A stretch of DNA of 9,710 nucleotides from an uncultured Johnsonella sp. (GTDB lineage Bacteria; Bacillota; Clostridia; Lachnospirales; Lachnospiraceae), in the NCBI GenBank assembly GCA_900766185.1, contig CAAFUL010000069.1, positions 1-9,710 of the forward strand, in the 5' to 3' direction. Of this stretch, positions 1 to 6,344 are shown one piece after another. The position numbers and the translations under genes are program-made. The notes below the pieces were generated by a model. It made no database searches and was not told where the DNA came from. It worked only from the letters and a program-made list of their open reading frames with translations. The stretch's first letter is position 1. Each line of letters begins with the position of its first letter.

Positions 1-174
1 CGGTAGTTTAGGTATACATGTATAATATACCAAATGAAAGCTTGCTTTCAGGTGTATATTATACATGTATATCTATCAGGCCGGCGCCGGAATTCATCTT
101 CGTCTAATTTATAGATAAAATTTAAATATTTTTAGTTTTTTTGACGAAGATGAATAACCTACCCAAACTGTAAC
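1..174 (+). repeat. MITE-like element, copy 1 (left end cut by window)
   Basis: This is the first of three related copies (others at 4397-4563 and 8411-8545). The right terminal inverted repeat is at 159-174 (ctacccaaactgtaac). The left end begins inside the left terminal repeat (ggtag at 2-6), so about 10-11 bp lie outside the window and the full length is about 185 bp. Inside are two hairpins. The first, at about 12-73, has near-perfect arms of about 20 nt (tatacatgtataatatacc against ggtgtatattatacatgtat) capped by tgaaagc-tt-gctttca. The second has perfect 13-nt arms, attcatcttcgtc at 92-104 and gacgaagatgaat at 143-155. A GC-only palindrome ccggcgccgg lies at 81-90. No coding capacity is seen. 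The right flank is ctttttac (175-182), which should recur left of the element if the 8-bp target duplication seen at the other copies applies. Confidence 0.85.
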
Positions 175-1052
175 CTTTTTACTATATAATACGCCCCCAA
201 AAGCCCTGCCTTATTGCCATGGGCGGCAAACTTCACATTTAACTTATCATACATTACCGGCTTTAAGTACTTGGATAGAAACTTAAGTATAAGCCCTTTT
301 AATATATCCTTTTGCTCCATAATACCGCCGCCAAGTACCACAGTATCCGGGTCTAAGACATAGCAAATATTTGCAATACCTATACTCAAATTCTTACACA
401 GCTCTTCTACCGCTTCTATGCAGTCCCTGTCTCCAAGCCTGTAATATTCAAAAATCTTATGCCCGTTCCATTTATTCACACTTTCTTTCTTTTTACCCGC
501 TACAGTTTTACATAAAGTTAGAGTCGAGCAAATCTCCTGAAAGTTTTTATCGCTCTCATCGATTCTCATATAGCCCACCTCACAAGAACTGTAGTTTGCA
601 CCATGGTATACTTTCCCCTCAGATACAAAACTTCCTCCTATACCTGTACCTATAGTAAGGCAAAGCATCTTTTTTGAGTCCTTACCCGAACCTGATACAA
701 ACTCAGCCAGTGCGGCACAATTTACATCATTTTCCACTTCACAGTATAAACCGTACTCTTTTTCTACAATGCTCTTCCACTCGGTATTCGAATAGTCCGG
801 CATGGTCTCTCCTGCAAAAAATACCTCTCCCTTTTTACAGTCAACCATACCTGCAGTAGATATGGCTACGGCATTTAAGCTGTATTCTTTCTTATACTTT
901 TCTATAAGAGCTTTAACATTGGCAACTACCCTTTCTCCTCCCAAATGTGCCTGTGTATCCCTACTGCCGCTTTCTACAATATTATCATTCTTATCTATTA
1001 CAGCATATTTTATAGCAGTACCGCCTATATCAAAACTTAAATATTTGCACAT
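159..1052 (-). CDS. nanK: ROK-family sugar kinase, probable N-acetylmannosamine kinase
   Basis: The 297-residue protein has the ROK/actin-like ATPase fold signatures: phosphate loop DIGGT at residues 8-12, ENDVNCAALAE at 107-117 with Asp109 as the expected catalytic base, the GTGIGG phosphate loop at 135-140 and LGGGI at 240-244. It would phosphorylate ManNAc to ManNAc-6-P in the cytoplasm; the substrate is inferred from nanE nearby, since ROK sequences alone do not fix it. The usual ROK zinc motif (CxCGxxGCxE) is absent and the expected GExGH is SCEVGY (156-161), so it belongs to the zinc-less type described for some Firmicute NanK proteins. The ATG at 1050-1052 is the only reasonable start, although the purine-rich AAAGGA is about 18 nt upstream, which is far. 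It follows the pentapeptide gene by 30 bp and is probably co-transcribed. The last four residues (LQFG) and the TAG stop lie within or at the edge of the MITE-like element at 1-174. Confidence 0.8.
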   Translation of the reverse strand: MCKYLSFDIGGTAIKYAVIDKNDNIVESGSRDTQAHLGGERVVANVKALIEKYKKEYSLNAVAISTAGMVDCKKGEVFFAGETMPDYSNTEWKSIVEKEYGLYCEVENDVNCAALAEFVSGSGKDSKKMLCLTIGTGIGGSFVSEGKVYHGANYSSCEVGYMRIDESDKNFQEICSTLTLCKTVAGKKKESVNKWNGHKIFEYYRLGDRDCIEAVEELCKNLSIGIANICYVLDPDTVVLGGGIMEQKDILKGLILKFLSKYLKPVMYDKLNVKFAAHGNKAGLLGAYYIVKRLQFG

Positions 1053-1082
1053 ATTACTTTGTATACTTTTCCTTTCTTAAGT

Positions 1083-1796
1083 TTACATATAACCCAAAGC
1101 CTCTTCAAAGGTCATCCAAAAGTGAATTCCATGAGAGGAGTCATGCCACCTGTCATCATTATAGGAGTCGGCGTACACCATCTCTCCCAAGCGATATATA
1201 AAGTTAGGATCGACAAAAGACATGGCTTCTTTATAACTTTCCTTTTTATTTACATCCGTAATAGCAACTACCCTTGCCTTGTCACAGCGGCAGGCATTGG
1301 TAGTGCTTGAGCATCTTTTTGCATCTTTTGGAATCAAAAGCTGTACCATACGCTCATTAAAACACTTTTTATATCCGAAAATATAGCCTTCCTCAGGGCA
1401 GTAGTTCCTAAAAAACTTAGTCCTATCCGTAACTAAGAGATTATCAAGCTTTGCCTCCCAAAGCAGTGCTGCAAAAAAATTAGTACCGTCACAGTTGGTA
1501 TCGGAAAGATTACAAGCTCTTAAATCAGCAGCAAATAAATCAGCATAAGCAAAACTTGAGTCGGAAAAATCACAGTTTGCAAACTTAATATGTTGCAACT
1601 TTGCATTGTCAAATTTACAGGATCTAAAATTTACATTCTTAAAATCACTATTGGAAAAATCCACCCTGCTAAAATCCATACCCTCCAACTTCTTAGCGCT
1701 CATACTGATATAGGTCAAATCAAGATACGCTTCGCTTTCCTTATTTCTAAAATCATCAAGCAGACTCTTTAATTCTTTTTTAGTCATTTTCTTCAT
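1083..1796 (-). CDS. Pentapeptide-repeat protein with C-terminal DUF5758-like domain
   Basis: The 237-residue protein has three parts: a short charged helix-like N-terminus (1-25), pentapeptide repeats of A(D/N)Lxx/DFxxx type at about 36-118 (for example DFSRV DFSNS DFKNV NFRSC KFDNA, then ADLFA ADLRA CNLSD), and a conserved C-terminal domain at about 128-237. Landmarks of that domain are EEGYIFGYKKC, CRCDKARV (169-176), DPNFIYRLGE (196-205) and DRWHDSSHGIHFW (215-227). The layout resembles pentapeptide proteins carrying a DUF5758-type tail, a family assignment from memory. The repeats should form a right-handed beta-helix; no catalytic function is known to me. The start chosen is ATG 1794-1796, preceded at 7 nt by GGAAAGGTG; a longer reading from a TTG at 1814 lacks a better ribosome-binding site. 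No signal peptide or membrane segment is visible, so it is probably cytoplasmic. It lies 30 bp upstream of the kinase gene. I see no convincing promoter for it. Confidence 0.75.
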   Translation of the reverse strand: MKKMTKKELKSLLDDFRNKESEAYLDLTYISMSAKKLEGMDFSRVDFSNSDFKNVNFRSCKFDNAKLQHIKFANCDFSDSSFAYADLFAADLRACNLSDTNCDGTNFFAALLWEAKLDNLLVTDRTKFFRNYCPEEGYIFGYKKCFNERMVQLLIPKDAKRCSSTTNACRCDKARVVAITDVNKKESYKEAMSFVDPNFIYRLGEMVYADSYNDDRWHDSSHGIHFWMTFEEALGYM

Positions 1797-1842
1797 AAAT
1801 AAACACCTTTCCAATAATCTAGTAATAGCTACTATTTTTATA

Positions 1843-1871
1843 TTGACAGTTAGCTAAAGCTAAATTAGAAT
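1843..1871 (+). promoter_or_regulatory. Sigma-A-type promoter for the leucine-rich repeat gene
   Basis: A TTGACA box (1843-1848) is followed by a 17-bp spacer and TAGAAT (1866-1871), a near-consensus vegetative promoter reading rightward. Transcription would begin near 1878 and leave a leader of about 165 nt before the ATG at 2044. The spacer contains an inverted repeat TTAGCT-AA-AGCTAA (1850-1863) that could be an operator. The promoter assignment rests on consensus match and placement only. Confidence 0.6.
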
Positions 1872-1940
1872 AAGACATAGCAAACGAACTGATTTATACA
1901 TAGTTTGCAAAGTAAGCTGACAAAAGCACTACACTTTTTT

Positions 1941-1974
1941 GCTGCAAGGTACAAAATACTCACTTCCTTGCAGC
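1941..1974 (+). other. Hairpin in the leader of the leucine-rich repeat gene
   Basis: GCTGCAAGG (1941-1949) and CCTTGCAGC (1966-1974) are perfect 9-nt complementary arms around a 16-nt loop. The structure lies within the predicted leader about 70 nt before the start codon. No T-run follows on either strand, so it does not look like an intrinsic terminator. It may stabilise or regulate the mRNA, but nothing here shows which. Confidence 0.45.
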
Positions 1975-2043
1975 TATACAGAACATAAAAACATTCGTAT
2001 AAATAATTAACTTATTTAGGAAACGATACACTAGGAGGTATCT

Positions 2044-2973
2044 ATGAGGATAAACAACAAACCTTCTGCCCCCTTTGCATTATACCTTACATTCGTAATT
2101 TTCACAGTAAGCATCTACCCTAAAAGCGTAAGGCTGCTGATGAGTACCAACTATGACTTTAACAGCGGTGTCGCCAATCCGACTCCTCTCCAAAACAACA
2201 CTGCAGCACAGACAGAGTCCACAGCACCCTGGAGCATAATAGACTTCGTATTTGCAGAAGAGGAGATTCCCGGAACAGGTGATGAACAAGGAAATCTTGA
2301 TGTAGAATACACCATAACCGGACTATCCGAGGAGGGAAGAAAAAAACTTAAAAAGCGTAAAAAACTGGTACTACCCTCAAAAGGCAAGGACAATAAAACC
2401 CCTGTATGGATAAGCAAGGGGGCTTTTGCCAATCTGGATATAGAAGAAGTTGAAATTCCCGGTAACTACACACATATTCAGTTTAACGCCTTTGCCGGAA
2501 GCCGAATAAAAAAACTCGTACTCCATGAAGGAGTTGTATTTGCCAATAAACACGCCTTTGCCGGCAATAAAATAGAAGAACTTTCACTCCCCTCAACATT
2601 TCGTTACGCTGCCAAGGGAGCATTTAAGAATAACAAACTAAAAAGCCTTGTACTGCCAAAAAGCGTAGAAAATATCGGAGAAGAAGCATTTATGAACAAT
2701 CAAATTTCCAACCTTGTATTCAAGGGACAGATAGTTCATATTCATGCCAATGCCTTTACCGGCAACAAACTCAGCAAGGTAAACATACCTCTTTCACTAA
2801 GGAATGTAAAAGACATACTTACCGGTATACATGAAACCGCCTTTGATAATAATCCCGGCTGTCCAAACCCTGCGAACCCTTCAGAGAATAAGGTTTTTCT
2901 GCTGACTCCGAAAGGGGATAACCCCTTCCATCTTTTAAGTAAGGGTAATTTCTTAGTAGACCCTAAGGTTTAA
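2044..2973 (+). CDS. BspA-type leucine-rich repeat protein, probably exported
   Basis: The 309-residue protein starts with a basic residue followed by a hydrophobic stretch (about 10-25), which could be a signal peptide or membrane anchor but lacks a clear cleavage site. A low-complexity Asn/Thr/Gln-rich region (about 36-62) and a Lys-rich segment (EEGRKKLKKRKKLVLP, about 96-111) follow. The core is a run of LRR_5/BspA-like repeats beginning with the dipeptide AF at residues 127, 149, 171, 193, 215 and 237, an exact 22-residue period, with a final AF at 266. Such repeats usually mediate adhesion or protein binding on the cell surface. No LPXTG, choline-binding or SLH anchor is present and the protein ends soon after the repeats, so it may be secreted or a shortened relative of longer surface proteins. 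The ATG follows AGGAGG (2033-2038) by 5 nt. It has its own promoter and lies antisense between the two nan units, so a role in sugar use is not implied. Confidence 0.8.
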   Translation: MRINNKPSAPFALYLTFVIFTVSIYPKSVRLLMSTNYDFNSGVANPTPLQNNTAAQTESTAPWSIIDFVFAEEEIPGTGDEQGNLDVEYTITGLSEEGRKKLKKRKKLVLPSKGKDNKTPVWISKGAFANLDIEEVEIPGNYTHIQFNAFAGSRIKKLVLHEGVVFANKHAFAGNKIEELSLPSTFRYAAKGAFKNNKLKSLVLPKSVENIGEEAFMNNQISNLVFKGQIVHIHANAFTGNKLSKVNIPLSLRNVKDILTGIHETAFDNNPGCPNPANPSENKVFLLTPKGDNPFHLLSKGNFLVDPKV

Positions 2974-2979
2974 TCGAGT

Positions 2980-3025
2980 AGGGGCGGTGTTCGCCGCAAG
3001 GCTATGGTTTCCTTGCACCGCCCCT
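2980..3025 (+). other. GC-rich bulged hairpin after the leucine-rich repeat gene
   Basis: Outer arms AGGGGCGGT (2980-2988) and ACCGCCCCT (3017-3025) and inner arms GCAAGG (2996-3001) and CCTTGC (3011-3016) form a long stem with a 7-nt bulge on the 5' side. It begins 7 nt after the stop codon at 2973 and is much more GC-rich than its surroundings. No T-run follows on either strand, so it is not a classic intrinsic terminator. It may still halt or protect the 3' end of this transcript, or be a small palindromic repeat. Confidence 0.55.
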
Positions 3026-3030
3026 GCGAT

Positions 3031-3064
3031 AAAAACAACCTCAGTGCCTATTTTAGCACTGAGG
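3031..3064 (-). terminator. Intrinsic terminator of the transporter-esterase-nanE operon
   Basis: On the minus strand CCTCAGTGC (3064-3056), an 8-nt loop and GCACTGAGG (3047-3039) are followed by TTGTTTTT (3038-3031). This is a standard 9-bp stem with a T-rich tail. The 5' arm encodes the last codons of nanE and the TAG stop (3048-3050) lies in the loop, so terminator and coding sequence overlap. Confidence 0.8.
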
Positions 3065-3734
3065 TGAAACTCTTGGTAATAAGTTGCGGTCTTGTAATTG
3101 ACGAGCCTACTACGGCGCTGTATACCCCAATTTCCATAACTCTTTTTAACTTCTGCGGAGTATTGATATTACCTTCGGCTATAAGCTTTGCATTGATCTT
3201 ATCAAGTGCCTCCCTTATAAATATAAAATCCTCCGCTTCTATTTTAATATCTTTGCTTTGCTTTGTATAACCCACAAGTGTAGTCCCCACAAAATCAAAA
3301 CCCAGCTTATCGGCAAGTACAACCTCGTCCATGGTAGAACAATCCGCCATTAAAAGCTGATCGGGATATTTTTTTCTTATCTCGGCATAAAAATCACTCA
3401 GTTTTTCTCCAAAAGGTCTTCTTGAAAAGGTGGCATCAATGGCGATGATCTCAGGCTTCACCTCGGCAAGTTCATCAATTTCTTTCATAGTTGGGGTTAT
3501 ATAGACATCACTGCCCTCATAATCTCTTTTTATTATTCCTATAATAGGTAAATCCACATTCTTTCGTATCTCTTTGATATCCTCGACCGTATTTGCCCTT
3601 ATCCCCTTGGCTCCGCCCTGCTTTGCGGCAAGTGCCATCCTTCCCATTATAAATGACGAGTGCAAGGGTTCATCTTCAAGTGCCTGACAAGATACTATAA
3701 GCTGCCACTTAATCTGTTCTACATTAGCTTTCAT
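3048..3734 (-). CDS. nanE: N-acetylmannosamine-6-phosphate 2-epimerase
   Basis: The 228-residue protein matches NanE along its full length. It interconverts ManNAc-6-P and GlcNAc-6-P in the cytoplasm, the last step specific to sialic acid catabolism before NagA/NagB. Family landmarks in a TIM-barrel order are LIVSCQALEDEPLHSS (12-27), GAKGIRA (41-47, Arg46 phosphate/substrate contact), PIIGIIKRDY (63-72, catalytic Lys69), YITPTMKEID (78-87), IIAIDAT (97-102), LLMADCST (127-134), GTTLVGYT (150-157), LIAEGNINTP (184-193, Glu187 the second catalytic residue by comparison with the Clostridium perfringens enzyme) and VVGSSITRP (208-216). Its ATG overlaps the TAA of the upstream esterase gene by one base (TAATG), and AAGAAGG precedes the start by 4 nt, so the two are translationally coupled. 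It is the last gene of the operon. Confidence 0.95.
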   Translation of the reverse strand: MKANVEQIKWQLIVSCQALEDEPLHSSFIMGRMALAAKQGGAKGIRANTVEDIKEIRKNVDLPIIGIIKRDYEGSDVYITPTMKEIDELAEVKPEIIAIDATFSRRPFGEKLSDFYAEIRKKYPDQLLMADCSTMDEVVLADKLGFDFVGTTLVGYTKQSKDIKIEAEDFIFIREALDKINAKLIAEGNINTPQKLKRVMEIGVYSAVVGSSITRPQLITKSFTSVLK

Positions 3735-4363
3735 TATACCTTCTTTCCGATTATATCAGCTATCCTTTCTCCCAGTCTTTTATGACTTTCAAGATCCAGA
3801 TGCATATAATCTATTTTATTCATACTGACATAAAGTCCTGCATCCAAAAATTCACAATTACAATTATTTGCACAAAGCTCAAAAGTTTCTTTAAGTTCAT
3901 AAGACTTAGCACTGCATACACCCATCTCACCGGCTACTTTCGAAGTCTCACACTCTTTTTCTATAGGTGCCGGACTTATAAGCAGTATCCTCGGTTTATC
4001 CTTCCACACATCAGCATTTTGTGCTACTTTGATCAGGCGTTTTGCACCGTCCGCTATGTTTTTGGCGGTTGCCGAAAACCTTTCCTTACAATCATTGGTT
4101 CCGAGCATTATTATAAGCATATCTATGGGCGAATGAGACTGGAGACAGGGAAGGAGGTAACTAAGTCCGTTTAAGCCCTCATTTAACGGGTCGTCAAATA
4201 CCGTAGTTCTTCCGCATAAGCCCTCTTCTATAATATGGTACTCCTTACCCAAAGTATCTTGTAATACTCCCGTCCAACGCACATCCCTTGCAAACCTTCC
4301 TCCACTGTAGGCATCATATCCCCAGGTGTTGGAATCTCCAAAACAAAGTATTCTTTTTTCCAA
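3734..4363 (-). CDS. SGNH/GDSL hydrolase, probable sialate or sugar O-acetylesterase
   Basis: The 209-residue protein has the SGNH blocks: block I FGDSNTWG (8-15, nucleophile Ser11), block II GLCGRTT (48-54), block III GTND (88-91, oxyanion Asn90) and block V DYMH (185-188, Asp185/His188 completing the triad). The GDSN form of block I resembles the arylesterase-like branch. With no signal peptide it is cytoplasmic. Its one-base overlap with nanE suggests that it removes O-acetyl groups from imported sialic acid or ManNAc; that substrate is inference from context, and another acyl ester is possible. I place the start at a TTG (4361-4363) because GGGGG (4372-4376) precedes it at 8 nt and block I starts within 10 residues. 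A longer in-frame reading begins at an ATG at 4421-4423, but its first 20 residues would be encoded by the MITE-like element and its target duplication, with no ribosome-binding site. Confidence 0.82.
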   Translation of the reverse strand: MEKRILCFGDSNTWGYDAYSGGRFARDVRWTGVLQDTLGKEYHIIEEGLCGRTTVFDDPLNEGLNGLSYLLPCLQSHSPIDMLIIMLGTNDCKERFSATAKNIADGAKRLIKVAQNADVWKDKPRILLISPAPIEKECETSKVAGEMGVCSAKSYELKETFELCANNCNCEFLDAGLYVSMNKIDYMHLDLESHKRLGERIADIIGKKV

Positions 4364-4376
4364 AATTATTTCCCCC
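4361..4376 (-). promoter_or_regulatory. Ribosome-binding site fixing the TTG start of the esterase gene
   Basis: On the minus strand GGGGGAAATAATTTTG places a G-rich Shine-Dalgarno sequence (4376-4372) 8 nt before the TTG at 4363-4361. The alternative upstream ATG at 4423-4421 has only AT-rich sequence before it. The site lies outside the inserted element, so it would have served the gene before the insertion. Confidence 0.65.
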
Positions 4377-4396
4377 AATATTTTATTGATTTTAAG

Positions 4397-4563
4397 GTTA
4401 CAGTTCAGGTAGTAGATATACATGTATAATATGTCAAATGAAAGCTTGCTTTTGGTTACATATTATATATATATGCCAATATTCATCTTCGTCTAATTTA
4501 TAAATAAGATTAAACATTTTTAGCTTGTTTTGACGAAGATGAATGAGCTGCCTGAACTGTAAC
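4397..4563 (+). repeat. MITE-like element, copy 2, with 8-bp target-site duplication
   Basis: This is a complete 167-bp copy. The left terminal repeat gttacagttcaggtag (4397-4412) and the right ctgcctgaactgtaac (4548-4563) match at 15 of 16 positions as inverted repeats. The flanks are a perfect 8-bp direct repeat, ATTTTAAG at 4389-4396 and 4564-4571; the next bases outward differ. Internal hairpin arms attcatcttcgtc (4481-4493) and gacgaagatgaat (4532-4544) are perfectly complementary, and a first hairpin with tatacatgtataatat on the left and a looser right arm spans about 4417-4473. It is the most diverged of the three copies. It has no coding capacity and lies between the second permease stop (ending at 4573) and the esterase start, inside what is otherwise a continuous minus-strand operon. 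The terminal repeats and duplication show that it arrived by transposition. Confidence 0.92.
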
Positions 4564-4572
4564 ATTTTAAGT

Positions 4573-5436
4573 TTAACCTTTTACAGCTCCCATTGCCAGA
4601 CCCTTAACAAAGTTCTTTTGAGCCATCCACACTATTATAAGTACCGGAAGTAGGGTTATAAATGCCGTTACCGCCATAGGTCCCCAAGCCAAGCCCCTGT
4701 CCGTAATAAATCCGGATATAAGCACAGGCAGGGTCTTTGCCTTATTAATACTCAGTATTACCGCAAACAAAAACTCATTCCATGCTCCTATAAAAGCAAG
4801 TATTGCTGAGGCTATAATACCCGGCTTTGTTATCGGAAGTATTACAAGGAAAAATCTTTTGGTAAAACTGCAACCGTCAAGCATGGCAGACTCTTCAAGT
4901 TCCCTTGGAAGTTGCTCGAAAAATCCCATCATAAGCCAGATGACAAGCGGCAGGTTAAAACTTGTATTCATAATGATCAAAGCCCACAAAGTATCTATAA
5001 GATGCAAGGTTCTCATAACAAGATATACGGGTATGGCAGTCGCTATAGCCGGATACATTTTCTGTATCATAAACCAAAGTCCGAAGTACTTTCTGGCTCT
5101 TTTTCCTATATTGCCTCTGGCTACCGCATAGGCAGTCATAGCACCGAAAAGTACCGACAAAAAAGTAGATACCGCCGCTACCACAAAGGTATTGATAAAG
5201 TTACTGAGTAACTTATCTTTATTTAATACCTCCACATAACTTTCCGTTGACCATCTTGTAGGGAAGATAATCGGTGGATAAGCCAAATAATCCGCCTTTA
5301 CCTTAAAAGAGCTTATTAAAAGCCAGTACAAAGGAAATATTATAAAAAGCATACTTAATATTATAATAATTATTCTTGTAGGTCTTCCTGCGAAATTTCC
5401 TATTATACTGTCGGTATGTGATAATTTTTTCTTCAT
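4573..5436 (-). CDS. ABC sugar transporter permease (MalG/CUT1 type)
   Basis: The 287-residue inner-membrane protein has six predicted hydrophobic segments (first at about 21-43, last at about 254-272). The cytoplasmic coupling loop EESAMLDGCSFTKRFFLVILP at 181-201 is the EAA motif that docks the ATPase, and the GAWNEFLFA segment (217-225) is typical of the MalG branch. With its partner at 5436-6344 it should form the channel for the sugar bound by the lipoprotein at 6618-7967. The ATG overlaps the TAA of the upstream permease by one base (TAATG), with GGAGG about 10 nt before it, which indicates translational coupling. No ATP-binding subunit is encoded in the window; CUT1 systems in Firmicutes often share one MsmK/MalK-type ATPase encoded elsewhere. 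The MITE-like element was inserted 9 bp after the stop codon. Sialic acid or ManNAc as substrate is inferred from nanE and nanK. Confidence 0.88.
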   Translation of the reverse strand: MKKKLSHTDSIIGNFAGRPTRIIIIILSMLFIIFPLYWLLISSFKVKADYLAYPPIIFPTRWSTESYVEVLNKDKLLSNFINTFVVAAVSTFLSVLFGAMTAYAVARGNIGKRARKYFGLWFMIQKMYPAIATAIPVYLVMRTLHLIDTLWALIIMNTSFNLPLVIWLMMGFFEQLPRELEESAMLDGCSFTKRFFLVILPITKPGIIASAILAFIGAWNEFLFAVILSINKAKTLPVLISGFITDRGLAWGPMAVTAFITLLPVLIIVWMAQKNFVKGLAMGAVKG

Positions 5437-6344
5437 TATATCTGCGCCTCCATCTTATCCCTTAATCTTAAAAAGAAAGCGGTCACTACCGTCATAAGTA
5501 CCACAAACATGATTGCCAAAGAGGCTGAATATCCCGCATCAAAAAGTTTAAGTCCCTGCTTGTATATATAATTGGGTAGCATCTCCGTTGCACTTCCCGG
5601 ACCTCCGTTGGTCATAACATAAACTGTATCAAAAACCTTGAAAGCATCTACGAACCTTAACATTACAACTACGGTAAGTACCGGACTCATAAGCGGAAGT
5701 ACTATCTTTCTGAATATCTGCCCGTTGCTTGCTCCGTCCACTGTAGCCGCCTCAAGGCAGTCTGAAGGTAAGGACTTAAGTCCTGCTGCACAGATAATAC
5801 TTACCCAAGGTGCAAGCTGCCATACATTGACAATTATAACCGAAAGCATAGCCGTCTTGGTGCTGCTAAGCCAGGTAATACTCGGTATGCCTAAAAATCC
5901 TAAAAAGTAGTTGATTACTCCCGTAGAAGAATCAAGCATCATACGCCACAAAGTACCCACTGCAACCGGTGCCATAATCATAGGAATAAGGCAAATAGAA
6001 GTACAGATCCTTGCCCACATCTTATCTGAGCAAAGAGCCATAGCCAGAGCAAGCCCTATAACCAGCTCCAAAGCCACTGAAAATACCGCAAAGATTATAG
6101 TATTCACAGTACTTGTAAGTAACATCTTATCAGTAAACATTCTTATATAGTTCCCTAAAAATATAAATTGAGGCACTGCCTTGGGAAGATTTAATTTAAG
6201 TCTGAAAAAACTTAAATATACCGAATACAATAATGGAAATAATGCCGTAATAGCTAAAAAAATCATAGTCGGCATTATAAAAAGCCATGAAGCCACTTTG
6301 TCCCTGGCTATTTTCTTTCCTGTTTTAGTATTATTTTTTGACAT
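5436..6344 (-). CDS. ABC sugar transporter permease (MalF/CUT1 type)
   Basis: The 302-residue inner-membrane protein has hydrophobic segments near 19-45, 80-104, 113-134, 165-186, 222-240 and 273-292. The EAA loop is EAATVDGASNGQIFRKIVLP at 198-217. The segment VFDTVYVMTNGGPGSATE (237-254) is characteristic of the MalF-like partner in CUT1 importers. Its start is ATG 6342-6344, preceded at 7 nt by AGAAAGG. The region containing this ribosome-binding site, the start and the first codons has been tandemly duplicated upstream (6332-6507), so the gene carries extra, degenerate start regions in its leader. It follows the solute-binding protein gene by 273 bp, a gap that also holds a hairpin at 6571-6601. 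That arrangement is common where the binding protein is made in excess over the membrane subunits. Confidence 0.88.
   Translation of the reverse strand: MSKNNTKTGKKIARDKVASWLFIMPTMIFLAITALFPLLYSVYLSFFRLKLNLPKAVPQFIFLGNYIRMFTDKMLLTSTVNTIIFAVFSVALELVIGLALAMALCSDKMWARICTSICLIPMIMAPVAVGTLWRMMLDSSTGVINYFLGFLGIPSITWLSSTKTAMLSVIIVNVWQLAPWVSIICAAGLKSLPSDCLEAATVDGASNGQIFRKIVLPLMSPVLTVVVMLRFVDAFKVFDTVYVMTNGGPGSATEMLPNYIYKQGLKLFDAGYSASLAIMFVVLMTVVTAFFLRLRDKMEAQI

Noticed and set aside
1..174. CRISPR array or attachment site
   Set aside because: The three similar copies are kilobases apart, carry terminal inverted repeats and have target duplications; there are no regular spacers and no integrase gene.
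2080..2432. Minus-strand open frames of 69 and 93 codons under the leucine-rich repeat gene
   Set aside because: They lie opposite a well-supported gene, have no ribosome-binding site and show no recognisable domain.
2980..3025. Classic rho-independent terminator for the leucine-rich repeat gene
   Set aside because: The stem is strong but no T-run follows on the plus strand; it is recorded as a hairpin only.
4415..4437. Outward promoter in element copy 2 (minus-strand TTGACA, 17 bp, TACTAC)
   Set aside because: The -35 box matches, but the -10 box is poor, and copies 1 and 3 do not keep the TTGACA, so it is probably chance.
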